A stretch of 30,985 nucleotides of DNA, from NCBI GenBank assembly GCA_004558535.1, contig SFCP01000006.1, forward strand, positions 1 through 30,985, in the 5' to 3' direction. Origin of the DNA: Bacteroidales bacterium (GTDB lineage Bacteria > Bacteroidota > Bacteroidia > Bacteroidales > Bacteroidaceae). The stretch's first letter is position 1. The number at the start of each line of letters is the position of its first letter. A program made the position numbers and the translations under genes. The notes beneath the pieces were generated by a model. That model did no database searches and was not told the DNA's origin. It saw nothing but the letters and a program-made list of their open reading frames with translations. Shown here one piece after another: positions 8,453-16,882 of this stretch.

Positions 8453-11400
8453 GGATGAGCTTCTTTGAGTGAGAGATGTAGGTTTTCGGGGAGTCCCTGC
8501 AGGTGTGAGGCCACCAGGAAGTCGTCCTCGTCGGAAAATTCCGCGTAGACCTGCAGCCCGGGGTGTACCTTGGCCATGATGTAGGGGATTTCGCCCTGTC
8601 CGGGGTCGTCGAAGACGTAGCTTTCCACGCCGGCGAAGTCGCGGTCGACGATGGAGCTGATATAGTCGCGCTTTTTCAGCAGTCGGGCCGCGCGGCGCTC
8701 GATGCCGGCGCCCTTGTACATGTACTTATAGCGCACGAAGGGCAGGTAGTAGGCCGAGTCGGCATAGCGCCGGCACATTTCGTCGAAGTGGGCCACGTAG
8801 AGGCGGTGGAAGTGTCGCCGCAGCTCCAGCGCGCTGTGCTGCATCACCTCGGCGGCGGGCATTCGCTCGCCGACTTCCAGCGTCATGCGGCCCTCGCGCA
8901 GCATGAAGTCGTGGCGCGGCAGCACATCGTTGAATCCATGTAGGTAGAGGGGCAGAATGTCCAGCTCCAGCTGGCGCGCCAACAGGAAGGCGCCCTGATG
9001 GAAGCGCAGGATGCCTTCGGCCGAGCGTGTCCCCTCGGGAAAGACGACGATGGAGTAGCCGCGGCGCACCAGGTCGCGCAAGCCTTCCTCGTAGCACTGC
9101 ACGCCGTTGGTCACGGGATAAAATTCCGACATGCGGATGATTTTCCCGTAGTACGGGTTGCGCCATACCCACTCCTTGGTCAGGATGGTAATCCGGGTGT
9201 GCAGTGCCATCACGGCGATGAGGTCGAGCTGCGACTGGTGGTTGCAGATGATCAGTGCGGGCCGGCGGAAGTCCTCGCCCACGCTGTTGACCACGCGGAG
9301 GGGAGCTTTCGGCACCCGGTGTATGGCAAAGCGCGAAAAGCGCTCCAATATTTTATGGATAAACAGGCTGCGCTTCGACTGGTTCCGCACGAAGGCGGCA
9401 TAGACGAAGATGATGGGGAAACTCAGACCCAATGCCAGGAAAAAGGCGCACAGCGCGTAGAACGAGCGGGCTATGCGGCCCAGCGTCAGGGGGTATTCGC
9501 GCACTTGGCCGTGCACCGTGGTCAGCCAGCCGAACACGACGGGCGGCAGCCGGAACGCCATGTACACCACCACGGCCATGCCGATGATGGTCACCTGGCC
9601 CAGCGAGCGCAGCGCCGGATGCTTCGCGAAGACCAGGACGCCGATGCCCACCAGCATGATGAGGGCCGACAGCACCACACTGCGCTTGTAGGCCTGCACC
9701 ACCCGACGGCCGTAGGCGTACTCGTGCATCAGTCCCTCGGTGATGAAGATGGTGTAGTCGTCGCCCTGTCCGAAGATGAACGTGGCCAAGATGATGTTGA
9801 CGATGTTGAACTGCAGGCCGAGCAGGTTCATGCCGCCCAATATCCACACCCACCCGACGGCCAGCGGCAGGAACGAAACGATGCTCAGCTCGAAGCGGCC
9901 GAAGCTCAGCCACAGGAAGGCAAAGACAACAAAGGCGCAGACGAAGCCTACGTAGTCGAACGAATCCGACAGGGTCGTCACCAGGTGGCTCGACACATCG
10001 CTTCCGTCAAAGGCAAAGGCCTCGGCGGGCAGCGCGCCACGTATCGAGGATTTCGCGGCAGCGTAGCGGGCTGTGTCTATGTCGACGAAGCTGATGACCT
10101 GCACCCTGTCCGGCTCCGTCAGGATGAAGTGGTGCGCCACCACCTGCATCGCTTCGGCCATTTCGTCGGGACTTTTGGCCGTAGCGGTGTCGGTCCACCA
10201 GGCCGTAAAGGGTGTGAAGGCATTCTCGGAGAAGCCGGCGTCGGCACAGGCGGTGCGGAAATCTGCGGCCAGGGTGGGATGTGCTTCGCGGAATTGGCGC
10301 CATGCCTCGAGGTTGGCCTGCTGCCGGCGCTGCGAGGGGACGTAGGGACCGATGCCCCTGACGTGCTTCACGCCGGGTGTGGCGGCAAGGCCGGGCTCCA
10401 GGTCCTCGTTGCAGCGGAGCGCCTCCTCGAGCGTGCGTCCCTCGGCCACGACGTAGAGCGTGCGTGTGCCGGTCGTGTCGGCCATGCCTGCCTGCAGTTC
10501 GGCCAAGTCGGTGCGCTGCGATTCGGTCATGTAGTTGATGTGCATCATGTCGGCATCAAACGAGGTGCCCAGACTGAAGTAAAAGAACAGGCAGGAGAGG
10601 GCCAAAACTACAAGGCACTTAGTTTTTTCTAAGTGCTTGTTAGTTTGAATTACAAAGCACTTAGTTTTTTCTACAAAGCACTTAGTTATCCACTTACAAA
10701 GCCGGGACTTCCGGTTTTCTGCGGTAGCTTTCAGCGGAGCGACGACTACGGGCAGCAGGACCAGTACGAACAGGATGGTGCCGGCCAGCAGCAGCGCGCC
10801 CATCAGTCCCAGGTCGCGCATGGCCTCGGCATCGAGCAAGACCAGACAGAGGAAGGCGCTCACGGTGGTCACATTGCCGATAAGCAGGGGCTGCACCATG
10901 TCCTTGAGCACCTCGCGCTTGTCGCTGCTGTGCTTCAGGTGGTCGATGAAGTGCAGCGGATAGTTGACGGCGATGCCGATAATCACCGAGCTGACGCCGA
11001 TGACGATGAGGCTGAGGCCGTCGCGCAGCAGTGCCAGGCAGCCCAGTGCAAAGAGCCAGCCGAAGAGGATGCTGAAGCCGATCCAGAAGATGTGGCTCGG
11101 CTTGCGGAAAGCCACGGCCAGTATGAGCAGGATCAGCAGCGAGGCCAGCGACAGGGCCAGTATGCTGTCGTGCTTGATCTGCCGGGCATTGGTCACGGCG
11201 ATGAGGGGCGCGCCGACGGCACTGACCTGCACTTCGCTGTCGGGATGCTCGCGGTGGTAGCGGTCGATGGCTTCGTCGAGCAGGTCGGCCAACTGTGCAT
11301 TCCGGCCGGACTCGCTGATGCCATAGGGGGAGTCGAAGAGGATGTAGCCGCGGGTGGCGTCGGCCGAAAACAGGTAGCCGTCGATGAGGCGGAAGTTGCG

Positions 11401-11988
11401 GTTGGCGTTCATGCCGGCCAGCCCCTTTGTGCGCTCTGTGCTGAAGTGCAGGGGGTCGTGGCGTACGTTTTCGACCATCATGCCGCCGGTGGGCAGCATC
11501 AACATCTGGCGGTTGCCTTCCATCTGTTCGCGCAGGAATGCCGGCTCCGCCAAGGCGCTGTCTATACGGGCATAGTCCGCTGCCTGCAACAGGCGGGGAT
11601 AGTTCTGCCACACACACTGCAGCATGCCGGCCACGGACTCCTCGTCAAAGCACACCTGCAGGTTTTTCACGCAGCCGGCGGTGTCGGCGGCCGTGAGGAT
11701 GGCGCCGAAGTCCGACATGGCCTCCTGAAGCGTGGACACCGATGCGGGCCGCTCGGGCGATGCGGAGCGGAGGGTGACCATCACTTTCTCCTCGCCGCCC
11801 AGTTTGGCATAGACGGAGGCGTACTTCGCGCTCTCCCCGTCGCGGGGCAGGAAGGCCGAGATGTCCTCGCTGTAATCCTGCTGCCAGGCCAGTGCCACAA
11901 ACAGCAGTGTCAGCACGGCCGTAATCGACCATGCTGTCCGCTTTCGCCGGGAAAGGACATCGTAGATGCGCAGGAAAAATCGGGTCAT
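8449..11988 (-). CDS. MMPL/RND-type exporter fused to PlsC-like acyltransferase
   Basis: This 1179-residue protein has two parts. Residues 1 to about 885 form an MMPL/RND-like lipid exporter: an N-terminal membrane span (about 18-36), a periplasmic loop, a membrane block (about 275-430), a seventh span (about 460-477), a second loop, and a second membrane block with the motif GQGDDYTIFITEG. Residues about 890-1120 form a PlsC-type acyltransferase with NHQSQLD (H917, D922; canonical HX4D) and FPEGTRS (F983 onward). The last 85 or so residues are not recognised. Aryl-polyene clusters have separate MMPL exporters and acyltransferases, so the fusion suggests lipid attachment coupled to export. 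Residues about 433-461 (TKCFVEK-type heptads) come from the repeat at 10608-10685, inserted in frame at the cytoplasmic linker before the seventh span. The gene lies 94 nt after the glycosyltransferase stop. Confidence 0.9.
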   Translation of the reverse strand: MTRFFLRIYDVLSRRKRTAWSITAVLTLLFVALAWQQDYSEDISAFLPRDGESAKYASVYAKLGGEEKVMVTLRSASPERPASVSTLQEAMSDFGAILTAADTAGCVKNLQVCFDEESVAGMLQCVWQNYPRLLQAADYARIDSALAEPAFLREQMEGNRQMLMLPTGGMMVENVRHDPLHFSTERTKGLAGMNANRNFRLIDGYLFSADATRGYILFDSPYGISESGRNAQLADLLDEAIDRYHREHPDSEVQVSAVGAPLIAVTNARQIKHDSILALSLASLLILLILAVAFRKPSHIFWIGFSILFGWLFALGCLALLRDGLSLIVIGVSSVIIGIAVNYPLHFIDHLKHSSDKREVLKDMVQPLLIGNVTTVSAFLCLVLLDAEAMRDLGLMGALLLAGTILFVLVLLPVVVAPLKATAENRKSRLCKWITKCFVEKTKCFVIQTNKHLEKTKCLVVLALSCLFFYFSLGTSFDADMMHINYMTESQRTDLAELQAGMADTTGTRTLYVVAEGRTLEEALRCNEDLEPGLAATPGVKHVRGIGPYVPSQRRQQANLEAWRQFREAHPTLAADFRTACADAGFSENAFTPFTAWWTDTATAKSPDEMAEAMQVVAHHFILTEPDRVQVISFVDIDTARYAAAKSSIRGALPAEAFAFDGSDVSSHLVTTLSDSFDYVGFVCAFVVFAFLWLSFGRFELSIVSFLPLAVGWVWILGGMNLLGLQFNIVNIILATFIFGQGDDYTIFITEGLMHEYAYGRRVVQAYKRSVVLSALIMLVGIGVLVFAKHPALRSLGQVTIIGMAVVVYMAFRLPPVVFGWLTTVHGQVREYPLTLGRIARSFYALCAFFLALGLSFPIIFVYAAFVRNQSKRSLFIHKILERFSRFAIHRVPKAPLRVVNSVGEDFRRPALIICNHQSQLDLIAVMALHTRITILTKEWVWRNPYYGKIIRMSEFYPVTNGVQCYEEGLRDLVRRGYSIVVFPEGTRSAEGILRFHQGAFLLARQLELDILPLYLHGFNDVLPRHDFMLREGRMTLEVGERMPAAEVMQHSALELRRHFHRLYVAHFDEMCRRYADSAYYLPFVRYKYMYKGAGIERRAARLLKKRDYISSIVDRDFAGVESYVFDDPGQGEIPYIMAKVHPGLQVYAEFSDEDDFLVASHLQGLPENLHLSLKEAHP
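10608..10685. repeat. 21-bp-period repeat cluster inside the exporter CDS
   Basis: Four copies of a 15-bp unit (CTACAAAGCACTTAG or its complement) begin at 10608, 10629, 10650 and 10671, each exactly 21 bp apart and separated by 6-nt T-rich spacers. The second copy (CTAAGTGCTTGTTAG) is inverted and degenerate, so copies 1 and 2 can pair across a six-T loop. Because 21 bp is seven codons, the array keeps the reading frame and is translated as heptads such as TKCFVEK and TKCLVVL. The same unit occurs at 22536-22658 and 30693-30817. Confidence 0.9.
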
Positions 11989-12082
11989 GAGTGGGTGGTG
12001 GGTGTAGGGTCTTGGTGGGTGGTGTACAGTCCGTCCGTCGGGGTGGCGGGGGCGGTGATGGCCTTTTGTCCGGCTGCCGCGG

Positions 12083-12817
12083 CTAACTGCGGGGGTGCAG
12101 TTTGTGCCAGAGCATCATGGGGTAGCCATAGACGACGGCCAGGAAGCACAGCAGGGTGTTGAGGCAGCTGATGCGGGCAAAGTCGCGGCCGGGACGGAAG
12201 TGTGTGACGCGCTCATCTTGGGGCGGATAGTAGACGCTGACCGGTGTGGGCAGGAGCTGCACGCCGCGCCAGGCGGAAAAGACCAGCAGGGCGAGTTCGG
12301 CCTCGTAGCGGCGGGTCATCCAGCGCAGGCCGCCGATGCGCTTTAGCGGGTAGAGGCGGTAGCCGGTCTGCGTGTCGGGCAGTCGCCGGGCCGTCTGTAG
12401 TGTGAACCAGAAGTTCGAGAATTTGTTGGCAAAGGTATTTTTGCCGGGCATATTGCCGGCATGCAGGTCGCGGCTCCCCACGATGAGAGCGTCGGGGTGC
12501 TCGCGGTGTGCCTGCAGGAGGGCGGGCAGGTCGGCGGCCGCGTGCTGTCCGTCGGCGTCCATGGTGATTACGTAGTCGAATCCCAGCCGCCGGGCCTCGC
12601 GGAAGCCCTCGCGCAGGGCGTAGCCCTTGCCGCGGTTGGGCGTATAGCTCACCGTGTGGACGTCCGGCAGTCCGGCCAGGATGTCGGCCGTGGCATCGGT
12701 GCAGCCATCGTCGACCACGATGACGCGAAGTCCGGATTGGCGGGCTTCGGTGACGACGCGGCCGATGGTGCCGGCGTTGTTGTAGGTCGGTATGACGATA
12801 CAGATCTGGTCAGTCAT
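12083..12817 (-). CDS. Family 2 glycosyltransferase
   Basis: This 244-residue GT-A fold enzyme starts with CIVIPTYNNAGTIG, has the nucleotide-binding aspartates VVDDG (D36, D37) and the metal-binding DxD motif in ITMDADGQH (D87, D89). It resembles dolichyl-phosphate-mannose-synthase-like family 2 transferases. A C-terminal hydrophobic stretch (LNTLLCFLAVVYGYPMML, about 219-236) suggests membrane association. Its start overlaps the dehydratase stop by 8 nt. In aryl-polyene clusters a GT2 gene is a constant member and is thought to glycosylate the polyene for anchoring. The sugar donor is unknown. Confidence 0.88.
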   Translation of the reverse strand: MTDQICIVIPTYNNAGTIGRVVTEARQSGLRVIVVDDGCTDATADILAGLPDVHTVSYTPNRGKGYALREGFREARRLGFDYVITMDADGQHAAADLPALLQAHREHPDALIVGSRDLHAGNMPGKNTFANKFSNFWFTLQTARRLPDTQTGYRLYPLKRIGGLRWMTRRYEAELALLVFSAWRGVQLLPTPVSVYYPPQDERVTHFRPGRDFARISCLNTLLCFLAVVYGYPMMLWHKLHPRS

Positions 12818-13205
12818 GCTTGATGGTCGTGGATGGGACGCGTTGGAAGGTGAGCGACAGCTTCGTGTAGGTCGTGCCTCCGGCGGTGATGTCGGCGGTG
12901 ATGCTGTGGGTGTCGCCCTCGGTGGTGATTTTCCTGAACGCGATGCTGTATTCCGTCTGCTGCGTGGGCGTCATGACGGTGAGGTACTTGATGTTTTTCG
13001 CGCGGACCAGTGCCAGGTTTTCGTCCAGCACCGTTTCGAGCAGTTCCCGGGTCATCTGTACCTGGCAGACGCCCGGCACGATGGGATTGCCGGGGAAGTG
13101 TGCGCGAAAGATGGCGTGTGCGGGGTCGAGCACGACGTCGAAGGTCGGCGCGCCGCCCTCGTCGCTGCGCGACTGTATGTGGAAAAAGCTATTCAGTAAC
13201 TGCAT
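12810..13205 (-). CDS. FabZ/ApeI-like 3-hydroxyacyl-ACP dehydratase (His-bearing half)
   Basis: This 131-residue single hotdog-fold protein carries the FabZ-type catalytic block HFPGNPIVPGVCQVQM, with catalytic His H36. The acidic partner residue, expected 14 positions later (Glu in FabZ), is Gln here (Q50). It would dehydrate beta-hydroxyacyl-ACP during polyene synthesis. In FabA/FabZ dimers each active site combines the His of one subunit with the acid of the other, so this protein alone looks incomplete, while the dehydratase at 19017-19469 has the acid but no His. Pairing of the two is proposed in the findings. The start overlaps the preceding stop by 17 nt. Confidence 0.83.
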   Translation of the reverse strand: MQLLNSFFHIQSRSDEGGAPTFDVVLDPAHAIFRAHFPGNPIVPGVCQVQMTRELLETVLDENLALVRAKNIKYLTVMTPTQQTEYSIAFRKITTEGDTHSITADITAGGTTYTKLSLTFQRVPSTTIKHD

Positions 13206-13680
13206 CCGTTTCGAGGGGAGTTAGGTGGTAGGAAATGTGATATTTCAGGTTGGTCAGCCGTACTTCGCCCTGTGGCGTGATCAGCAGTTCGCGCTTTCCG
13301 GCGGGCTTTGCGGCAGCATCGTCGGCACTGAGCGCGCGCAGCATCACGGCCAGGTCGGCCCGCACCACGCGGCGGATGTACCATTTGTCGAGGAAGAAGA
13401 TGACGTTGTGCAGCTTCACCTTTTCGCTGCGCTTGTCGAAGACGAAGTCCAGGGCTTTCACGCCAAACTCGTTGACCAGTGCGCCCGTGCAGGCGGTCTC
13501 CGTTTCGCGCAGGACGCACAATCCGGTCAGCTCGTTCCCCCGAAAGGTGATTTCGGAGCGGAAGCGGCACGCCTGGCCTGCCGACAGGCGGCTGCGCAGG
13601 TCCGGCGGTGTCTGTCCGGCGGCTGCTGCGGCAAAGGCAAGGGCGAGGAGGAGGCTAATGAATCCTGAATACCTGGTCAT
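13189..13680 (-). CDS. Secreted protein of unknown function
   Basis: This 163-residue protein begins with a clear Sec signal (MTRYSGFISLLLALAF, Ala-rich, likely cleaved near AAAGQ) and is therefore periplasmic. The mature part is predicted beta-rich (RFRSEITFRG, RELLITPQGEVRLTNL) and is not recognised as a known family. The chosen ATG at 13680 overlaps the LolA-like stop by 26 nt; an upstream extension in the same frame lacks signal-peptide character. Position between a LolA-like carrier and a dehydratase suggests a partner in periplasmic transit, possibly a companion of the carrier. That function is inference only. Confidence 0.7.
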   Translation of the reverse strand: MTRYSGFISLLLALAFAAAAAGQTPPDLRSRLSAGQACRFRSEITFRGNELTGLCVLRETETACTGALVNEFGVKALDFVFDKRSEKVKLHNVIFFLDKWYIRRVVRADLAVMLRALSADDAAAKPAGKRELLITPQGEVRLTNLKYHISYHLTPLETDAVTE

Positions 13681-14287
13681 TGATGGCGGTATTGAGCTTC
13701 GTGTTGTGCAGGGTGATGTCGGTGCGGTCGCCGGATTTTTCGACGAGGGTGACTTGCTTGACCATTTTGCGCTGCGGGTCGATACGCAGCACGATGGAGG
13801 CAAACATGCGCTTGAGTTCCTTCTTCACGGGTACGAGTTTGGCCACCCAGAGGCCCTTGTCCTTGGCCATGGTGACGGAGAAGCAGGACTTGTCCGTGAG
13901 GCAGCTGCCCGTGACGCTGCTCATCATGATGCGGATGACCTCCTGGAAGACGCGGCTGCTGCCGGCGTCCATCACGTTCTGCTTCCCGTTGGCGCGTATC
14001 AGCACCTTGTCGCCATTTACGACAAAGGCAAACGGTGTCGGCGAGGTGTACTGCCAGCACAGTTTGCCGGGTTTCTTGAAATACATATGTCCGCGTGAAG
14101 TGATATTGTCGCCCAAGAGCGAAAGTTCCTTGACTTGGACGAAATCGCACTCCAGGCTGTTGATGCCGGCGGCGGCCTGCTCGATGCTACGCACCATTTG
14201 GGCCTGTTCGCTCGCACTGACGGGCTTTTGTGCCGGGCAGAGGAGGACTGTCAGTACAGCCGTTAAGAGGAAGAGTAGTCGCTTCAT
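13655..14287 (-). CDS. LolA-like periplasmic lipid/lipoprotein carrier
   Basis: This 210-residue protein has a signal sequence (MKRLLFLLTAVLTVLLCPA) and the organisation of LolA-type carriers: an early helix with INSLECDFVQVKELSLLG, the strand ITSRGHMYFKKPGKLCWQY (LolA proteins have a comparable G-x-hydrophobic-P-x-x-hydrophobic-x-W block), and a later IDPQRKMVKQVTLVEKSGD segment. LolA binds acylated substrates in a hydrophobic half-barrel and carries them across the periplasm. Aryl-polyene clusters contain such a paralogue, which probably carries the polyene lipid to the outer membrane rather than general lipoproteins. It begins 33 nt after the small transporter stop. Confidence 0.82.
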   Translation of the reverse strand: MKRLLFLLTAVLTVLLCPAQKPVSASEQAQMVRSIEQAAAGINSLECDFVQVKELSLLGDNITSRGHMYFKKPGKLCWQYTSPTPFAFVVNGDKVLIRANGKQNVMDAGSSRVFQEVIRIMMSSVTGSCLTDKSCFSVTMAKDKGLWVAKLVPVKKELKRMFASIVLRIDPQRKMVKQVTLVEKSGDRTDITLHNTKLNTAINDQVFRIH

Positions 14288-14320
14288 GAAATTCTTGTGT
14301 TGAGACAGGCATGCGCCTCC

Positions 14321-14674
14321 CTATTTCGTAATCAGGAAACAGCCTGCAAGGATGAGCGCCAGCCCTATCCAGCGATAGATAGGTACCGTCTCGTTGAAAA
14401 TGAATATGGCTGCTATCATGCCAAAGACGTAGCACAGGCTGATCATCGGGTAGACCATGCTGAATGGGTAGTTCTTGAGCAGGTAGGTCCAGAGGATGGA
14501 GCTATGGATAAAGCAGATGCCGCTGGCTATCAGCCACCAGTTGGAGGCTATCTGCGACCAGTAGGCCCATCTCCAGCTGAAGGCGCCCATTTGATCGAGC
14601 CCGATTTTCAGCAGGACCTGACATGCCGAAAGCAAAATGCCCAACAGGATGGAAAGGAAGAAGAGAAGTGGCAT
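14321..14674 (-). CDS. Small EamA/SMR-like 4-TM transporter
   Basis: This 117-residue integral membrane protein has four predicted spans: LLFFLSILLGILLSACQVLL (about 3-22), WWLIASGICFIHSSILWTYL (46-65), VYPMISLCYVFGMIAAIFIF (about 74-93) and WIGLALILAGCFLI (about 102-115). The layout matches half-size EamA / small multidrug resistance proteins such as ArnE/ArnF-type flippase subunits, which act as dimers. In this cluster it may flip an undecaprenyl- or lipid-linked sugar or the polyene intermediate across the inner membrane. The ATG at 14674 is 11 nt after the ketosynthase stop; a longer upstream frame is a shadow of the ketosynthase. Confidence 0.8.
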   Translation of the reverse strand: MPLLFFLSILLGILLSACQVLLKIGLDQMGAFSWRWAYWSQIASNWWLIASGICFIHSSILWTYLLKNYPFSMVYPMISLCYVFGMIAAIFIFNETVPIYRWIGLALILAGCFLITK

Positions 14675-14685
14675 GGTGTGGGTGT

Positions 14686-16545
14686 TTAGTCGTTGCTTTC
14701 CGGCTTGCTCCCGTCCGACACATCCCGCAGCAGTGCGTCGAGGTCCAGCTCCTCCAGTTTTGCCACGGCACCATCGGCCTCCGTGGTCAGGAGCAGTGCG
14801 ACGGAAGCCTCGCCTGCTTGGCGCCGGGTCCCATAGAGGCGGTGCTCCATGTCGGAGAAGGTGGGTGTGAGTTCGTTGTGGTAGCCCACCAACAGGGTGC
14901 GGGCGTTGCCCTGTTCGAACTGCAGGCGTGCATCGAGCACGGCGTCGCGCAGGGATTGCCGTCCGTGGGAGAAGGTCACGTTGTAGCCGTGACATTTGGT
15001 GAGGATGGCCAGCACGCCGCCTATGGTGTTGTGCGTAGACTGCATGAAGAGGGTCGGTTTGAGCAGTTCCTCGCCATCGCGGCACATCTGCGTGAGGAAT
15101 TTCTCGCTGTTCTCCAGCATGCCGTACTCCGTAGCGGTGATGATGCCGTCGGGGCGTTCGATGCCGGCCGCTTCCAGGACTTGCTTGGAGGTGAAGATGG
15201 CGGATTTGAGGAGCTTGCACATTCTCCGGGCTTCGAGTTTGGGCAAATATTTCCCGACATCGGCCGAGGGCTCGCCGGCTTTGTGCAGGCTGACGGCCCT
15301 GACGTAGACCTCGCAGTGGTGGGTGGCGGGCAGCGGGTGCGTCGCAGTCGTCACCTTCGAGAGGACGAGCGAGGAGTCGTTGCCGCCAAATCCGAAGCTG
15401 TTGCACATGACGTGGTGCAGGTCCGCTTCCGCCTTGCCCGGGGTGGGCGTGATGCCGCCCGGTATCTGCTTGGTCCATCCCAGGTTGGCCGGGATAAATC
15501 CGTGGGTCAGTGCGAGTTCGCAGATGACGGCTTCGATGGAGCCGGAGGCCGAGGTGGTGTGGCCTGTGAACGACTTGGTGCTCGACACCGGCGGCACTGC
15601 TTCGCCGAAGATACGCTGCAGGGCTGTCCCTTCGCTCACGTCGTTGTTGGGTGTGGCGGTGCCGTGGGCATTGATGTAGTCGATGTCGGTGGTGGTCAGT
15701 CCGGCCGTTTCCAGTGCCTGCCGCATGGCGCGAAATGCCCCCTCGCCGTTGTCCGACGAAGCCGTCTGGTGAAAGGCGTCGCAGGCGTTGCCGTAGCCCG
15801 AAATGCGGATGAGCGGTGTCGCGCCGCGGCGTCGTGCCGAGGCTTCGCTCTCGAGTACCACAAAGGCAGCCCCTTCGCCCAGGTTGAGTCCGGCGCGGTC
15901 GGCATCAAAGGGCCGGCAGGGCCGGCTGTCCAGTATCATGAGCGAATTGAATCCGTTGAAGTGGAATTTGCTGAGCGATTCCGACCCACCGGCCACGACG
16001 ATGTCGGCGCGTCCCGTCTTGATCAGGTTGCAGCCCATGATGATGGCGTTGGCTGCCGACGAGCAGGCCGTCGAGAGGGTAGTCATCCGCACGTTGCCGA
16101 GGCCTGCGGCCCGTGCCATCACCTCGGTGGTGGCGCCGCATTCGTGGGTGCGCAGCAGCGACAGGTGGGTATCGTCGGCCAACATGTCGAGGTAGTGGCG
16201 CTCGGTGTAGTCCATGCCGCCCACGGTGGTCCCGGAGATGAGGTAGCCCGCCCGGAGCAGGTCCTCGGGGAGCAGGTGGGCGTCGCTGAGGGCTTCGCGC
16301 AGGGCGATGGAACCCATCAGCGACGTACGGTTGGCGGGCATGTCGTCGGCCAGGCCGAGCATGGTGAGCATTTCCCGGTCGCTGAGCTTCACCTCGCCCG
16401 CCGGCAGTTCCTTGTGGCAGGTCTCCAGGTGGCACAGAGGTCCTATCCCGCTGCGTTTGGCAAGCAGGGCGTCGAGTGTCTGCGCCTTTCCCACGCCGAT
16501 GGCCGAGATGATGCCGCTTCCTGTGACGTATATGGTCGTGTCCAC
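14686..16545 (-). CDS. Ketosynthase fused to C-terminal half-KS/CLF-like domain
   Basis: This protein of 619 residues (GTG start at 16545, 4 nt after the ACP stop) has an intact FabF-type ketosynthase domain at 1-398: catalytic Cys C161 in STACSSA, H294 in NAHGTA and H329 in FTGHTTSAS, ending with the FGFGGNDSSLVL signature. A second region of about 221 residues follows that resembles the N-terminal half of a ketosynthase or chain-length factor: ATEYGMLENSEKF, then LFMQSTHNTIGGVLAI, then an elbow in which the nucleophile region reads FSHGRQSLRD with no cysteine. It would extend the chain and, through the tail, possibly set length or contact partners. A TTG codon at 16572 would extend it by nine residues into the ACP gene and is less likely. 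Confidence 0.86.
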   Translation of the reverse strand: MDTTIYVTGSGIISAIGVGKAQTLDALLAKRSGIGPLCHLETCHKELPAGEVKLSDREMLTMLGLADDMPANRTSLMGSIALREALSDAHLLPEDLLRAGYLISGTTVGGMDYTERHYLDMLADDTHLSLLRTHECGATTEVMARAAGLGNVRMTTLSTACSSAANAIIMGCNLIKTGRADIVVAGGSESLSKFHFNGFNSLMILDSRPCRPFDADRAGLNLGEGAAFVVLESEASARRRGATPLIRISGYGNACDAFHQTASSDNGEGAFRAMRQALETAGLTTTDIDYINAHGTATPNNDVSEGTALQRIFGEAVPPVSSTKSFTGHTTSASGSIEAVICELALTHGFIPANLGWTKQIPGGITPTPGKAEADLHHVMCNSFGFGGNDSSLVLSKVTTATHPLPATHHCEVYVRAVSLHKAGEPSADVGKYLPKLEARRMCKLLKSAIFTSKQVLEAAGIERPDGIITATEYGMLENSEKFLTQMCRDGEELLKPTLFMQSTHNTIGGVLAILTKCHGYNVTFSHGRQSLRDAVLDARLQFEQGNARTLLVGYHNELTPTFSDMEHRLYGTRRQAGEASVALLLTTEADGAVAKLEELDLDALLRDVSDGSKPESND

Positions 16546-16549
16546 GCCG

Positions 16550-16807
16550 TTATTTCTTTCGGTTCTTGGCAATGTAGTCTGCCATCACGTTGATGGATTT
16601 GAAGATCTCCTTGCTTTCGGCGGGATCCTTGAGCTTGATGCCGTAGTTTTTCTCCATGAGGACGATGAGTTCCAGTGCGTCGATCGAGTCCAGACCGAGA
16701 CCTTCGCCAAACAGGCTGGCATCGTTGTCGATTTCTTCGGGCGTTACGTCCTCCAGGTTGAGTGCTTCGATAATCTGTTGCTTTAATTCTAAGATGAGGC
16801 TCTCCAT
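16550..16807 (-). CDS. Acyl carrier protein (second ACP of cluster)
   Basis: This is an 85-residue ACP with the phosphopantetheine motif LGLDSIDALEL, modified serine S41. An acidic helix follows, as expected for type II ACPs. It sits between the two fused ketosynthase genes, 75 nt after one and 4 nt before the other, so it is probably the carrier on which those ketosynthases elongate. The leader upstream of its ATG is strongly A/T rich, typical for Bacteroidota translation initiation and consistent with high expression. Confidence 0.92.
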   Translation of the reverse strand: MESLILELKQQIIEALNLEDVTPEEIDNDASLFGEGLGLDSIDALELIVLMEKNYGIKLKDPAESKEIFKSINVMADYIAKNRKK

Positions 16808-16882
16808 CGTAATAATATTTTATAGGTGTTGAAATTTTATGTGATGCGTATGTAGTCGCGTCGGGCCGGCTGGCGGGATGGG

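Noticed and set aside
14321..15478. Longer start for the small transporter (385 codons)
   Set aside because: The upstream part is an out-of-frame shadow of the ketosynthase; the four-span protein begins at 14674.
16546..16572. TTG start for the ketosynthase inside the ACP gene
   Set aside because: The GTG at 16545 lies just after the ACP stop and directly before the conserved first strand, so the extension is unneeded.
14623..16593. Plus-strand open frame of 656 codons opposite the ketosynthase gene
   Set aside because: It is antisense to a gene with intact catalytic motifs, lacks recognisable domains, and long antisense frames are common in GC-rich DNA.
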